64,000 nucleotides of DNA from Prevotella sp. KH2C16 (GCF_900113305.1 NZ_FOOW01000011.1:24826-88825), one strand, 5' to 3'; numbered from the stretch's first letter, positions 8,483-16,562 are shown. Numbers and translations: made by a program. The notes: generated from the sequence alone by a model not told the origin.

Positions 8483-9703
8483 ATGAAAAATCGTAAAGCA
8501 ATGAGATTTAGGTATGAGACAACAGACGGTGAAGCCTATCAGATGCTGTTGGAAAAAGCCAAATGGAACAGGAATCATCCCACTCAGGCTGAGGCTCTTC
8601 TATGGAAACACTTGGTAAGTGATAAAATCGGAGCTCATTTTAGACGGCAACATCCGATATGCGGATATATTCCTGATTTCGTCTGTTTGCGCAAGAAGTT
8701 AATCATCGAGATAGATGGAGGGTATCATTTTGAAGGTGAACAGCCGGAGAAAGATGCAGAGCGTACCAGAGAACTGCAAGCACAAGGCTATAAGGTAATT
8801 CGCTTCAGTAATGAAGAAGTTTATTCAGAAATAGATAAAGTTTTACAATACATTAGACAAGCAATAATGGAAATCGAAGATAACTCAGCCTCTCCTGTGG
8901 AGCGACAAAACGCTTCAACTCGCTTCAAAGAATCCTCTCAATCGCAAAGAGCTCCTTCCCTCGGGTCAAGTCAGAGGGATATAGCGTGCCCCAAGGAAGT
9001 CCCCCATGCGCAAAGAATTCTCTCCCCCGAGGAGAGCCGGAGGGATATAGCGTGCCCCAAGGAAGCCCCCCATGCGTATAGGGCTCCCTCCCTTGGGGAG
9101 GGCTGGGGTAGGTTAATCATCTTCTCCGCCCCCTCCGGCTCGGGCAAGAGCACCTTGGTGCAGTGGCTCATGCGGGAGCATCCGGAGCTGAAGCTGGCTT
9201 TCTCCGTTTCCTGCACCTCCCGTGCGCCACGCGGAACGGAGCGGGACGGCGTGGAATACTTCTTCCTCACGCCCGGGGAATTCCGCAAGAAGATTCAGGA
9301 CGGGGAGTTTCTGGAATACGAGGAGGTGTATGCCGACCGCTTCTACGGCACGCTGAAGTCGCAGGTGGAAACGCAGACGCGGCGGGGAGAGAATGTGGTC
9401 TTCGATGTCGATGTCAAAGGCGGCTGCAACATCAAGCAGTATTACGGCTCTCGGGCGTTGAGCATCTTCGTGCAGGCTCCTTCCATTGAGGAACTGGAGA
9501 GGCGGTTGCGCGCCCGGAATACAGATAGTGAGGAGGCCATCAAGAGCCGCCTTGCCAAGGCCTCTTATGAGATGACTTTTGCGCCGAAGTTCGACCATGT
9601 GGTCGTCAACGACGACCTCGAGCGTGCCAAGGAGGAAACTTACAGGATTGTGAAGGAGTTTCTGAATACCTCTCCAAGCCTCCCCAAAGGGGAGGATGTC
9701 TAA
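8483..9703 (+). CDS. gmk: DUF559 (Vsr-like nuclease) domain fused to guanylate kinase
   Basis: One uninterrupted 406-residue frame carries two unrelated parts. Residues about 25-130 are a DUF559 domain, related to very-short-patch-repair endonucleases, with PDF (64-66), EIDGGYH (76-82) and RFSNEEV (107-113). Residues about 210-400 are guanylate kinase (GMP + ATP to GDP + ADP) with the Walker A loop APSGSGKST at 216-224 and the GMP-binding ADRFYGT segment. Between them are two 22-residue tandem repeats (155-176 and 177-198) plus a partial third that runs directly into the kinase. No in-frame start codon lies close to the kinase; the nearest are GTG 8897 and ATG 8867. The kinase is therefore made as a fusion or with a long repeat-coded extension. 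The last codons (SPSLPKGEDV) are also repeat-derived. Confidence 0.88.
   Translation: MKNRKAMRFRYETTDGEAYQMLLEKAKWNRNHPTQAEALLWKHLVSDKIGAHFRRQHPICGYIPDFVCLRKKLIIEIDGGYHFEGEQPEKDAERTRELQAQGYKVIRFSNEEVYSEIDKVLQYIRQAIMEIEDNSASPVERQNASTRFKESSQSQRAPSLGSSQRDIACPKEVPHAQRILSPEESRRDIACPKEAPHAYRAPSLGEGWGRLIIFSAPSGSGKSTLVQWLMREHPELKLAFSVSCTSRAPRGTERDGVEYFFLTPGEFRKKIQDGEFLEYEEVYADRFYGTLKSQVETQTRRGENVVFDVDVKGGCNIKQYYGSRALSIFVQAPSIEELERRLRARNTDSEEAIKSRLAKASYEMTFAPKFDHVVVNDDLERAKEETYRIVKEFLNTSPSLPKGEDV
8945..9076 (+). repeat. Two in-frame 66-bp tandem repeats inside the DUF559-gmk gene
   Basis: Copies lie at 8945-9010 and 9011-9076, sharing the stretches GAGGGATATAGCGTGCCCCA and CCCCCATGCG, with a partial third copy at about 9077-9110. 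Because 66 is a multiple of 3, both copies are translated in the same frame (QRAPSLG... and QRILSPE...). The third copy ends in a GC palindrome (CCTCCCTTGGGGAGG) immediately before the kinase codons. Confidence 0.9.
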
Positions 9704-9840
9704 TCAGCCAATCAGAGAAACATCTTCCAAAGAGGGATGATGTCTAACTCTTGTATCTCCAGAATTTAATGATGAAGACGAACGAGCAACCTCAGCTAAT
9801 CAGAGAAACATCCTCCCCTTTGGGGAGGCTTGGAGAGGTA
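9666..9840. repeat. 34-bp perfect inverted repeat spanning the gmk/nadD junction
   Basis: Arms at 9666-9699 and 9807-9840 are exact reverse complements. Each contains the inner palindrome CCTCCCCAAAGGGGAGG. The left arm encodes the last residues of guanylate kinase and the right arm encodes part of the N-terminal extension of NadD. The 107-bp interval also holds a short direct repeat (AATCAGAGAAACATC). The arms belong to the same GC-palindrome family found upstream of and inside the gmk gene. Confidence 0.92.
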
Positions 9841-10416
9841 TTCCCTCCCCGCATCGGCATCTTCGGCGGCTCCTTCAACCCGATTCACAAGGGGCACATC
9901 GCCCTTGCGCGCCAGATTCTCCGGAAGGCGGGGCTCGACGAGGTATGGTTTATGGTAACGCCGCTGAACCCCTTCAAGCGGGGAGCCTCCGATCTGCTCG
10001 ACGATGAGCTGCGCCTCGAGATGGCACGGACGGCTCTCTCCGGCGAGGAGGGGCTCGTGGCGAGCGACTATGAGTTCCGTCTGCCCAAGCCGTCATATAC
10101 CTGGGACACGCTCCAACACCTTTCCAAAGACTATCCGAATCGTGAGTTCGTCCTGATTATCGGTGCCGACAACTGGCTGAAATGGGACAAATGGTATCAT
10201 GCCGGGGATATTCTCCGGAGCCACGAGCTCGTGGTCTATCCCCGTGAGGGCTGTCCCGTGGATGCAGATACGCTGCCCGAGGGGGTGCGGTTGCTGAACA
10301 CCCGGCTCTACAAGATGAGTTCCACGGACATCCGCAGACGCGTGAAAGAGGGGAGGGGCATTGCCCGGCTCGTGCCTGCCAGTATCCTCGAGTTAGTCAA
10401 AAAATATTATCGTTGA
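9769..10416 (+). CDS. nadD: Nicotinate-nucleotide adenylyltransferase
   Basis: Joins nicotinate mononucleotide and ATP to give deamido-NAD in the de novo NAD pathway. The catalytic core starts at RIGIFGGSFNPIHKGH, with the nucleotidyltransferase HxGH motif, and ends with the family signature SSTDIRRRV. From the ATG at 9769 the protein has 215 residues, about 28 of them before the core. Family members normally begin right at the GIFGG strand, so this extension (TSSPLGRLGEV and preceding) is additional and is encoded by one arm of the 34-bp inverted repeat. A TTG at 9751 is an alternative start. Together with nadK at 60 kb, two NAD(P) genes lie in the window. Confidence 0.94.
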   Translation: MMKTNEQPQLIRETSSPLGRLGEVFPPRIGIFGGSFNPIHKGHIALARQILRKAGLDEVWFMVTPLNPFKRGASDLLDDELRLEMARTALSGEEGLVASDYEFRLPKPSYTWDTLQHLSKDYPNREFVLIIGADNWLKWDKWYHAGDILRSHELVVYPREGCPVDADTLPEGVRLLNTRLYKMSSTDIRRRVKEGRGIARLVPASILELVKKYYR

Positions 10417-10618
10417 CCAAGGGAAGCTTCTGACATTTTGATTATTTTTGTCTGACCATAACTCCCACGAAATTCACCAACCTTACTTCCGGCCTCAAAA
10501 CAGCCCTTAATTTGTGATTTCTTAAATTTCTGATAATCACGGAGTTGTAAACCAAATGCCGTTCTATAGCTTGCTGTTGACCGCGAATTTGCTTGCAAAA
10601 GGCGGCAAACAGCCCGGT

Positions 10619-10699
10619 AAAAGACGGCAAAGAGGAATGTCGGAAGCCGTTAGGAGGATTGTCGGAGGCCGTTAGAAGCCGACCAAAAGGCCGTCTTTT
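10619..10699. repeat. GC-rich array with two 22-bp units between inverted arms
   Basis: Two 22-bp units (10632-10653 and 10654-10675), both ending GTCGGAnGCCGTTAG, lie between the complementary arms AAAAGACGGC (10619-10628) and GCCGTCTTTT (10690-10699). The unit length and a CCGTCTTTT right flank resemble the five 66-bp arrays described below, although the core sequence differs. The rest of the 10417-10699 gap shows no gene I can support. Confidence 0.55.
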
Positions 10700-10905
10700 G
10701 TAAGATGGGAGGTGTCTGGAAGCCTCTTTTAAGGCTACTCTCGCTCCAGAATGCGGTTTCTTGCGCAACTTTTCGGAGTGTCTCTTTGTAAGGCAAACAC
10801 CTGTTTTTCTGTCTTTTTGTCTTTGTTTCTCCTGAAAATGTTTCCCGTCCGTTTCCTCGCTTTCAAATATTTTCAGTTGACGCACCGACTTTGCAAAATA
10901 ATGCT

Positions 10906-10914
10906 TATCTTTGC
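10906..10914 (+). promoter_or_regulatory. -7 element of the first lipoprotein gene
   Basis: TATCTTTGC, a consensus Bacteroidetes -7 element, lies 30 bp before the ATG at 10944, with AAACCTAAGAT just before the start. The identical arrangement is seen in the duplicate copy. Confidence 0.75.
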
Positions 10915-10943
10915 GGCAAGACAAACCCTTTAAAACCTAAGAT

Positions 10944-11558
10944 ATGGAAAAATCAATCGCTCAGCGTTCCCTGCACATGCTTTTGCCCCTTGCCCTCACG
11001 GCCCTGTTGTTTGCTGGCTGCGGTTCCGGCAAGACGGAGAAGTCGTCTGCAAGCCCCGACCTGTCGCCTCTCACGCTGATGGATACCGCCCAGATGCGCC
11101 CGAGCCTGCTGCGGGAATTGAGGAACTATATCAAGAAGTTCCCGGCTTTTAAGGCCTATATTTTGGCTCCTACCTATCTTTTCGACTGGAACGGAATAAC
11201 CTCGAACGGCTCGAATGTGCACAACGACATCTTCTTCCTGCAGCCCGCCCGCTATGGGCTCTTTGACGGCAGCGAGTGGTCTATAGGCGAACTCTATCCA
11301 AGTCATTATTTCATGGTAGACGGAAAGGTGGTCTTCGTGCCCTCCCGCAGCGATGCCTATTTGGCTCAGACACCTTTAAAGGAAGTCTACGATAAGTTTG
11401 CGAACGACTTTAAGGGTTTCAGTTCTGTCAAGAGAGAATACCTATTGGTCGTGCACAAGAGAGATTCTGTCAGGATAATTTCCAGTCTCTACGAGGGAAA
11501 CCTACGCACAATCACATCCCCTCCACCTGCCTTGAGGTGTATTGATTCTACGCCATAG
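10944..11558 (+). CDS. Lipoprotein, first of a tandem pair
   Basis: A 204-residue protein with a type II signal peptide: a charged N-terminus, a hydrophobic stretch and the lipobox LFAGC with the lipidated Cys at residue 26. The mature part begins with a Ser/Pro/Lys-rich linker and then SPDLSPLTLMDTAQMRP. I recognise no domain in the rest. It pairs with the gene at 11890; the two share their N-termini (through about residue 60) and the motif VVFVPSRSD, but differ elsewhere. Export to the outer or inner membrane as a lipoprotein is likely; the function is unknown. Confidence 0.85.
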   Translation: MEKSIAQRSLHMLLPLALTALLFAGCGSGKTEKSSASPDLSPLTLMDTAQMRPSLLRELRNYIKKFPAFKAYILAPTYLFDWNGITSNGSNVHNDIFFLQPARYGLFDGSEWSIGELYPSHYFMVDGKVVFVPSRSDAYLAQTPLKEVYDKFANDFKGFSSVKREYLLVVHKRDSVRIISSLYEGNLRTITSPPPALRCIDSTP

Positions 11559-11851
11559 AGGACTGAAAAGGGCACTTTGGAAGTCGCCTGTGCGGCAAAT
11601 CCGGAGTGGAATGGCGACCTTCTACACAATCCATGGCTATTTTCTGTAAGATGGGAGGTGTCTTGAAGCCTCTTTTGAGATGTCTCCCGCTCCGGAATAC
11701 AGTTTCTGGCGTTGCTTTTCGAAGTGTCTCTTTGTAAGGCAAACGCCTGTTTTTCTGTCTTTTTGTCTTTGTTTCTCCTGAAACTGTTTTCTGTCTCTTC
11801 TCTCGCTTTCAAATATTTTCGGCAGGCGCACCGGCTTTGCAAAATAATGCT

Positions 11852-11860
11852 TATCTTTGC
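11852..11860 (+). promoter_or_regulatory. -7 element of the second lipoprotein gene
   Basis: TATCTTTGC, 30 bp before the ATG at 11890 and exactly 946 bp after the matching element of the first copy. The conserved block upstream (GCTTTGCAAAATAATGCT) is nearly identical in both copies. Confidence 0.75.
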
Positions 11861-11889
11861 GACAAGACAAACCCTTTAAAACCTAAGAT

Positions 11890-12504
11890 ATGGAAAAATC
11901 AACCGGTAAGTGTGCCCTGCGCATGCTTTTGTCCCTTGTCCTCACGGCCCTGCTGTTTACGGGTTGTGGTTCCGGCAGGACGGAGAAACCGTCTGCAAGC
12001 CCCGACCTGTCGCCTCTCACGCTGATGGACACCGCCCAGATGCGCCCGAGTCTGCTGCGTACGATGCGGAAGTTCATGGCTCAGTTTCCCGTCCGCAAGG
12101 CCTTTATCCTGGACTGCACTTACCTCTACAAATATGAGGGAATGCTGTCTAATGGTGTCGATATCCACAACGACATCTTCCGTTTCCAACCTGCGTATCA
12201 GTCTGCTTTCGATGGCGGCGAGTGGTCTATGGGCGATTGCTACCCCAGTCGCTATTTCGTGTTAGACGGAAAGGTGGTCTTCGTGCCCTCCCGCAGCGAT
12301 GGCTTCATGCGGCAGGAGGTGCTCAAGCAGGCCTACGAAAGCATGGTGGGTGAGGATGACAGCTTCAGCTATCCCAACATGCGCTATCTGCTGGTGGTGC
12401 ACGGAAAGGATTCCGTGCAGGTGCTTCCCGATTTGGAGGATGACGCCATTGAGCCGATTGTGGCGCCTGTGCACAGGGTAAAGTTCGAGCCTCCAACCCC
12501 GTAG
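11890..12504 (+). CDS. Lipoprotein, second of a tandem pair
   Basis: Paralogue of the gene at 10944, with the same length (204 residues), lipobox LFTGC (Cys 26) and the same early mature segment through TAQMRPSLLR. Downstream the two align only in patches such as SNGxxxHNDIF, FDGxEWSxG and YPSxYF, so one has evolved quickly. No catalytic motif is visible. The gene has its own promoter rather than depending on readthrough. A role as a surface or periplasmic binding protein is possible but not shown by the sequence. Confidence 0.85.
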   Translation: MEKSTGKCALRMLLSLVLTALLFTGCGSGRTEKPSASPDLSPLTLMDTAQMRPSLLRTMRKFMAQFPVRKAFILDCTYLYKYEGMLSNGVDIHNDIFRFQPAYQSAFDGGEWSMGDCYPSRYFVLDGKVVFVPSRSDGFMRQEVLKQAYESMVGEDDSFSYPNMRYLLVVHGKDSVQVLPDLEDDAIEPIVAPVHRVKFEPPTP

Positions 12505-12600
12505 CAGGGTCGAAAAAGGCTTTCTGCCGGTAGGGCAGGGGCAGCCCCGGGGCACGGCGATGACTTTCCGTGGTGTGGCGGGCAAAGGCTGCGGCGAGGG

Positions 12601-12650
12601 AATAAAACTATGTTTTATTTGCTTATCCGCTGAATTTAGTGTAACTTTGC
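12601..12650 (+). promoter_or_regulatory. Promoter with overlapping palindrome upstream of the phosphoethanolamine transferase
   Basis: A -33 type TTTG (12618-12621) and a -7 element TAACTTTGC (12642-12650) are separated by 20 bp, the expected Bacteroidetes spacing, 22 bp before the ATG. The inverted repeat AATAAAAC/GTTTTATT (12601-12608 and 12612-12619) abuts the -33 element and could be a regulator binding site. Confidence 0.6.
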
Positions 12651-12672
12651 ACCCGAAATTGGGAAAGACTGC

Positions 12673-14478
12673 ATGAAATTGCGAAATATTCTGAACAAAG
12701 TGCTCGCCCTGGGGCTGCGTCCCGTCAAGACCAATGCCGCCTTCTTCGTGGCCATGTATGTGCTTGGCGAGGTGGTGGAGTGGCTCACGCTCGTCCGGGC
12801 GCCGGGCATCCACCTCTATGGCAACCTCTGGCTCGAGCTTTTCCTCGACCTCTATGTGGTGTGCGTGGTGCTCACCCTGCTGCCCGAAGGCATTCGCCGA
12901 TGGGTGCGCAGGCTGCTCTATGTAGTGCTCTATGCCGTGGCCGTGGTGGATGTCTACTGCTTCTGGAAGTTCGACTCCACGCTCACGCCCACGATGCTCC
13001 TGCTGGTGGGTGAGACCGACAGCCGCGAAGCGGGCGAGTTCCTGCGGCAGTATCTGTCGCCGGAGGTCATCTTCTCCCCCGTGGGCTGCGTGCTCTTGCT
13101 GGCCGTCCTGCATGCCGTGGGGGCGTGGAAGCAGAAGTGGATTCGGGCGAAGGCAGGGCCATTCCTCGGCAGGCTGTCGCCCGGGCTTGGTCTGCTCGTC
13201 ATCGGCCTTTTCGTGTGGAGCTGTTTTTCGAGCTACGACAACAAGCGAGCCACCGCGAAGATTTACGCCAGCCGCACCATCGGCGATGTGGAGCACACGC
13301 TCACGGAGCCCGGCCACGCGGTGTTCTATACGCCCCTGTATCGCCTCGTGTTCAGTCTCTATGCCAACTCCTTAGCATCGAAGCAGATCGCGCAGCTGAT
13401 AAAGACGAGCGAGAATATCGAGGTGGACAGCTGCTCCTTCCGGTCGCCGCACATCGTGCTCATCATCGGCGAGAGCTATGGCAAGCACCACTCGCAGCAA
13501 TACGGCTACTTCATGCCCACCACGCCGCGGCAGACGGCGCGCGAGAAGACGGGCTTGCTCGTGAAGTTCAGCGATGTCGTGTCGCCCCATAACCTGACGA
13601 GCTTCGTCTTCAAGGATGTCTTCTCCATGCATGTCATCGGGCAGAAAGGAGAGTGGTGCGACTATCCGCTCTTCACGGAGGTGTTCCGCAAGGCGGGCTA
13701 TCATGTGTCGTTCCTCACCAATCAGTTCCTGCCCAAGGCCAAGGAGGCCGTCTACGACTTCAGCGGCGGCTTCTTCCTGAACAACCCGAGGTTGAGTGCG
13801 GAGCAGTTCGACACGCGCAACGACAAGATTCATCGCTTTGACGAGGGACTCTTGGACGACTACGACGACCTCAAGGGACGGCTCGGAACCCATAACCTGA
13901 CGATATTCCACCTCATCGGACAGCATGTGGGCTACAAGCTGCGGTTTCCTAAGGACAGGGCGAAGTTCTCCGCCGCCGACTACGAGAAGCGCCGGCCGGA
14001 GCTCACGCCGCGGCAGCGCAAGATGCTGAGCTACTATGATAACGCCTGTCTTTACAACGACTCGGTGGTCGACGAGATATGCCGGCGGTTTGAAAAGGAG
14101 GACGCCATCGTCATCTACATGCCCGATCACGGCGAGGAATGCTATGAGGGAACGCGAGGAATCGTATGCCGTAACCACTCCGCAAGGGTCGACTACGACC
14201 TCGCGAAATATGAGTTTGAGATTCCGTTCTGGATTTACTGCTCGCATACCTATGCCGTGAAGCATCCGGAAATCTATCATGAGATTATACAGGCAAAGGA
14301 CAGAAGGTTGATGACCGACGCCCTCCCGCACCTGCTCTTGTATCTGGCGGGCATATCGGCACCCACCTATCATGCGGAATACAACATTCTGAGCCCGGAC
14401 TACGACGAGCTGCGACCGCGGATATTGAAGTCGTCGGCCGACTATGACAAGTTGAGAAAGGAGGCCGGAGATGAGTAA
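12673..14478 (+). CDS. Phosphoethanolamine transferase, EptA-like (lipid A or glycan modification)
   Basis: Inner-membrane enzyme of the sulfatase superfamily that moves phosphoethanolamine from phosphatidylethanolamine onto lipid A or another glycan on the periplasmic side. The 601-residue protein has an N-terminal membrane region with about five segments (to residue ~185) and a periplasmic catalytic domain from ~255. Visible motifs are GESYGKHH with metal ligand Glu 267, the probable Thr nucleophile at 309 in HNLTSF, and PDHGEE for further metal ligands. Such enzymes reduce the negative charge of lipid A and raise resistance to cationic peptides. It heads a run of envelope genes and overlaps the next gene by 8 bp. 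Confidence 0.85.
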   Translation: MKLRNILNKVLALGLRPVKTNAAFFVAMYVLGEVVEWLTLVRAPGIHLYGNLWLELFLDLYVVCVVLTLLPEGIRRWVRRLLYVVLYAVAVVDVYCFWKFDSTLTPTMLLLVGETDSREAGEFLRQYLSPEVIFSPVGCVLLLAVLHAVGAWKQKWIRAKAGPFLGRLSPGLGLLVIGLFVWSCFSSYDNKRATAKIYASRTIGDVEHTLTEPGHAVFYTPLYRLVFSLYANSLASKQIAQLIKTSENIEVDSCSFRSPHIVLIIGESYGKHHSQQYGYFMPTTPRQTAREKTGLLVKFSDVVSPHNLTSFVFKDVFSMHVIGQKGEWCDYPLFTEVFRKAGYHVSFLTNQFLPKAKEAVYDFSGGFFLNNPRLSAEQFDTRNDKIHRFDEGLLDDYDDLKGRLGTHNLTIFHLIGQHVGYKLRFPKDRAKFSAADYEKRRPELTPRQRKMLSYYDNACLYNDSVVDEICRRFEKEDAIVIYMPDHGEECYEGTRGIVCRNHSARVDYDLAKYEFEIPFWIYCSHTYAVKHPEIYHEIIQAKDRRLMTDALPHLLLYLAGISAPTYHAEYNILSPDYDELRPRILKSSADYDKLRKEAGDE

Positions 14479-15571
14479 GGAGCTGCTTACGCGGGCGGAG
14501 TGCAATGCGCTCCGGGGGCTTGCCATCATCGGCATCTTCCTCCACAACTACTGCCATTGGCTGTCGCCGATCGTGAAGGAGAACGAGTATACCTTCACCC
14601 GCCACAATGTGGAGGTGTTCGGTCAGGTGCTTTCCCATCCCGACGCGAACCTTCCCCTTCATCTGCTTTCTTTCTTCGGGCACTACGGCGTGCCGATATT
14701 CCTCTTCTTGAGTGCCTTCGGCCTGGTGAACAAATACGAGTTGGCGTCCTCCCGGAGCGTGCCTGTGGTGCCCTTCGTGAGGTATCATTACCTGAAGCTT
14801 TTCAAGATGATGATTGTGGGTTTCGTGGCTTTCGTACTCGTGGATGCCATCACGCCCGGGAGCTGGCACTACGATGTGGTGAAGGTGGTGGCGCAGTTGC
14901 TGATGCTGAACAATCTCCTTCCCGACCCCGACCACATGATCTGGCCGGGTCCCTATTGGTTCTTTGGTCTCATGTTGCAGCTCTATGTGGTCTATCGCTG
15001 CATGCTCTACAAGCGGCATTGGGGGTGGACGGCAGGACTGATGGCTGTCTGCCTCGCCGTCCAACTTTGCCTTGCGCCCGAGGGCGAGGAGCTCAACCGC
15101 TACCGGTATAACTTCATGGGGGGCATGCTTCCTTTCGGTGCGGGACTGCTCTATGCACGGTTTGGTGGACGGCTGATTGGGCGGGCGGGTCTTAAAGGCT
15201 GCTGGCTCTTCGGCGGCTTCCTGCTGTTCTCGGCATTGGTAGTGGCTATGAGCTACGACTTTGTGGCCTGGGCGGTAGTACCGTTGGCCGTCTGCGGGGC
15301 CAGCATCTGCCTCGTCAAGTGGCTCACGAGGATGCCAGGCAGCATTTCCAAGGCGGTCTTTGCAGTCCTTGAGTGGATGGGCGGCATCAGCGCGGCGCTG
15401 TTTGTCTGCCACCCGATAACGCGTAAAATCCTGATTCCCATCAGTCGCCATGGCGACATCTATACGGGACTGATCCTCTATATCGTTGCAAGCATCTGCG
15501 TGGCATGGCTCTTCAAGGAGCTCATGAAGCGCATCCCGAATCCTAAAATGAAGTTGAAAGATGAAGCTTAA
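14471..15571 (+). CDS. Membrane acyltransferase, acyltransferase-3 family
   Basis: A 366-residue multi-pass membrane protein starting with the RGLAIIGIFLHNYCHW segment, an acyltransferase-3 hallmark in which an Arg and a His flank the first helix. About ten hydrophobic segments follow, with the FLFLSAFGL motif of the family near residue 80. Members O-acetylate or succinylate surface sugars using cytoplasmic acyl-CoA. It overlaps the upstream transferase and the downstream acyltransferase by a few bases, so the three are likely translated together. The acyl group and acceptor are unknown. Confidence 0.82.
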   Translation: MSKELLTRAECNALRGLAIIGIFLHNYCHWLSPIVKENEYTFTRHNVEVFGQVLSHPDANLPLHLLSFFGHYGVPIFLFLSAFGLVNKYELASSRSVPVVPFVRYHYLKLFKMMIVGFVAFVLVDAITPGSWHYDVVKVVAQLLMLNNLLPDPDHMIWPGPYWFFGLMLQLYVVYRCMLYKRHWGWTAGLMAVCLAVQLCLAPEGEELNRYRYNFMGGMLPFGAGLLYARFGGRLIGRAGLKGCWLFGGFLLFSALVVAMSYDFVAWAVVPLAVCGASICLVKWLTRMPGSISKAVFAVLEWMGGISAALFVCHPITRKILIPISRHGDIYTGLILYIVASICVAWLFKELMKRIPNPKMKLKDEA

Positions 15572-16562
15572 GGAAATTGAACTGGCCGGTATCTCCCGCT
15601 ATCGGGGGGAGTTGATGGGGGCTGCCATCCTCTTCATCATCCTCTTTCATGTGGGTTTGTCCCGCAACGACCCGTTCTTCGGGCTGCGGAGGATGGGCAA
15701 TGTGGGTGTCGACATGTTCTTCTTCCTTAGCGGGATCGGTCTCTGGTTCTCGTGGCTGAAGACCCCGTCGGTCGCTCATTTCTACAAGCGACGCCTCCTC
15801 CGCATCTATCCGGCATGGCTCGTTATGGCCACGCTGTTCTATCTCCCTGACTATCTGGGCGACCGGAAGTTCTCCTCGAGCTTGCCGGACTTGGTAGGCG
15901 ACATCACCGTTAACTGGGATTTCTGGATTCACGACGAGCTCACCTTCTGGTATATTCCCGCCATCCTGATGCTCTATGTCTTCGCCCCTTACTACATGAT
16001 GCTCATACGCAAGCATCCCGTTTACCGATGGCTGCCGGTTGCCATGATAGCCTGGTGCGTCGTCGTGCAGTACATAACGCCCGTTCACCACGCCTTGGGG
16101 CATCTTGAAATCTTCTGGAGCCGCGTCCCCATCTTCTTCATCGGCATCAATTGTGCGGAACAGGTGCGGCAGAAGCGAACGCTCGAGGCCTCCTCCCTGT
16201 GGCTGGTTCTCCTCTTGTTCGTGATGACCTTTGCGTCGTGTGTCTATCTGGAGCAGTTCCTTCACGGGCGTTTTCCCCTCTTCCTGGAGCGCATGCTGTA
16301 TATTCCGATGACGGTATCGGGCATTATCCTGCTGGTAATTGTCTTCCGCCATGCCGGGAAATGGTTCTCCCGGTGGCTGGCTTTTGTGGGTACCTTGAGC
16401 CTTGAGATTTACCTCATACACGCCCATTTCGTGCTTCCGCACCTCGAAAAGCTGGGCTGGACTTATTGGCCGAAGGCCTTAAGCTGTGCCGCCGTCAGCA
16501 TTCCGCTGGCCTGGCTGTTGCACCATGCTATTGGTTTTATCATGAAAAGAATCACGAAATGA
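15561..16562 (+). CDS. Membrane acyltransferase, acyltransferase-3 family
   Basis: A second acyltransferase-3 type protein of 333 residues with the features ILFIILFHVGLSR (His in the first helix) and DMFFFLSGIGLWFSW, followed by the arginine-rich loop YKRRLLRIYPAW that is strongly conserved in the family. It has about nine to ten membrane segments. Its ATG lies inside the 3' end of the previous gene, and its TGA overlaps the next ATG (ATGA), indicating a tightly coupled operon. It probably acylates a surface polysaccharide or lipid-linked glycan; the specificity cannot be read from the sequence. Confidence 0.87.
   Translation: MKLKEIELAGISRYRGELMGAAILFIILFHVGLSRNDPFFGLRRMGNVGVDMFFFLSGIGLWFSWLKTPSVAHFYKRRLLRIYPAWLVMATLFYLPDYLGDRKFSSSLPDLVGDITVNWDFWIHDELTFWYIPAILMLYVFAPYYMMLIRKHPVYRWLPVAMIAWCVVVQYITPVHHALGHLEIFWSRVPIFFIGINCAEQVRQKRTLEASSLWLVLLLFVMTFASCVYLEQFLHGRFPLFLERMLYIPMTVSGIILLVIVFRHAGKWFSRWLAFVGTLSLEIYLIHAHFVLPHLEKLGWTYWPKALSCAAVSIPLAWLLHHAIGFIMKRITK

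Larger units (their letters stand above)
10700..12504 (+). repeat. 946-bp tandem duplication carrying promoter and lipoprotein gene
   Basis: Sequence from 10700 realigns at 11646 with a constant offset of 946 bp through the promoters (10906 and 11852) and start codons (10944 and 11890). The roughly 244-bp upstream region, with shared blocks such as AAGGCAAAC and CTGTTTTTCTGTCTTTTTGT, and the first ~60 codons are highly similar. The C-terminal halves of the two genes have diverged strongly. Both genes keep the same length. Confidence 0.88.

Noticed and set aside
10442..10924. A minus-strand frame starting MSCRKDKHYFAK, with a related frame in the duplicate at 11637-11870
   Set aside because: Its conservation is explained by the 946-bp duplication of the promoter region; the start codon lies within the -7 element area and there is no protein family match.
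12262..13317. A 351-codon minus-strand frame across the second lipoprotein and the phosphoethanolamine transferase
   Set aside because: It runs antisense through two recognised genes and their promoter.
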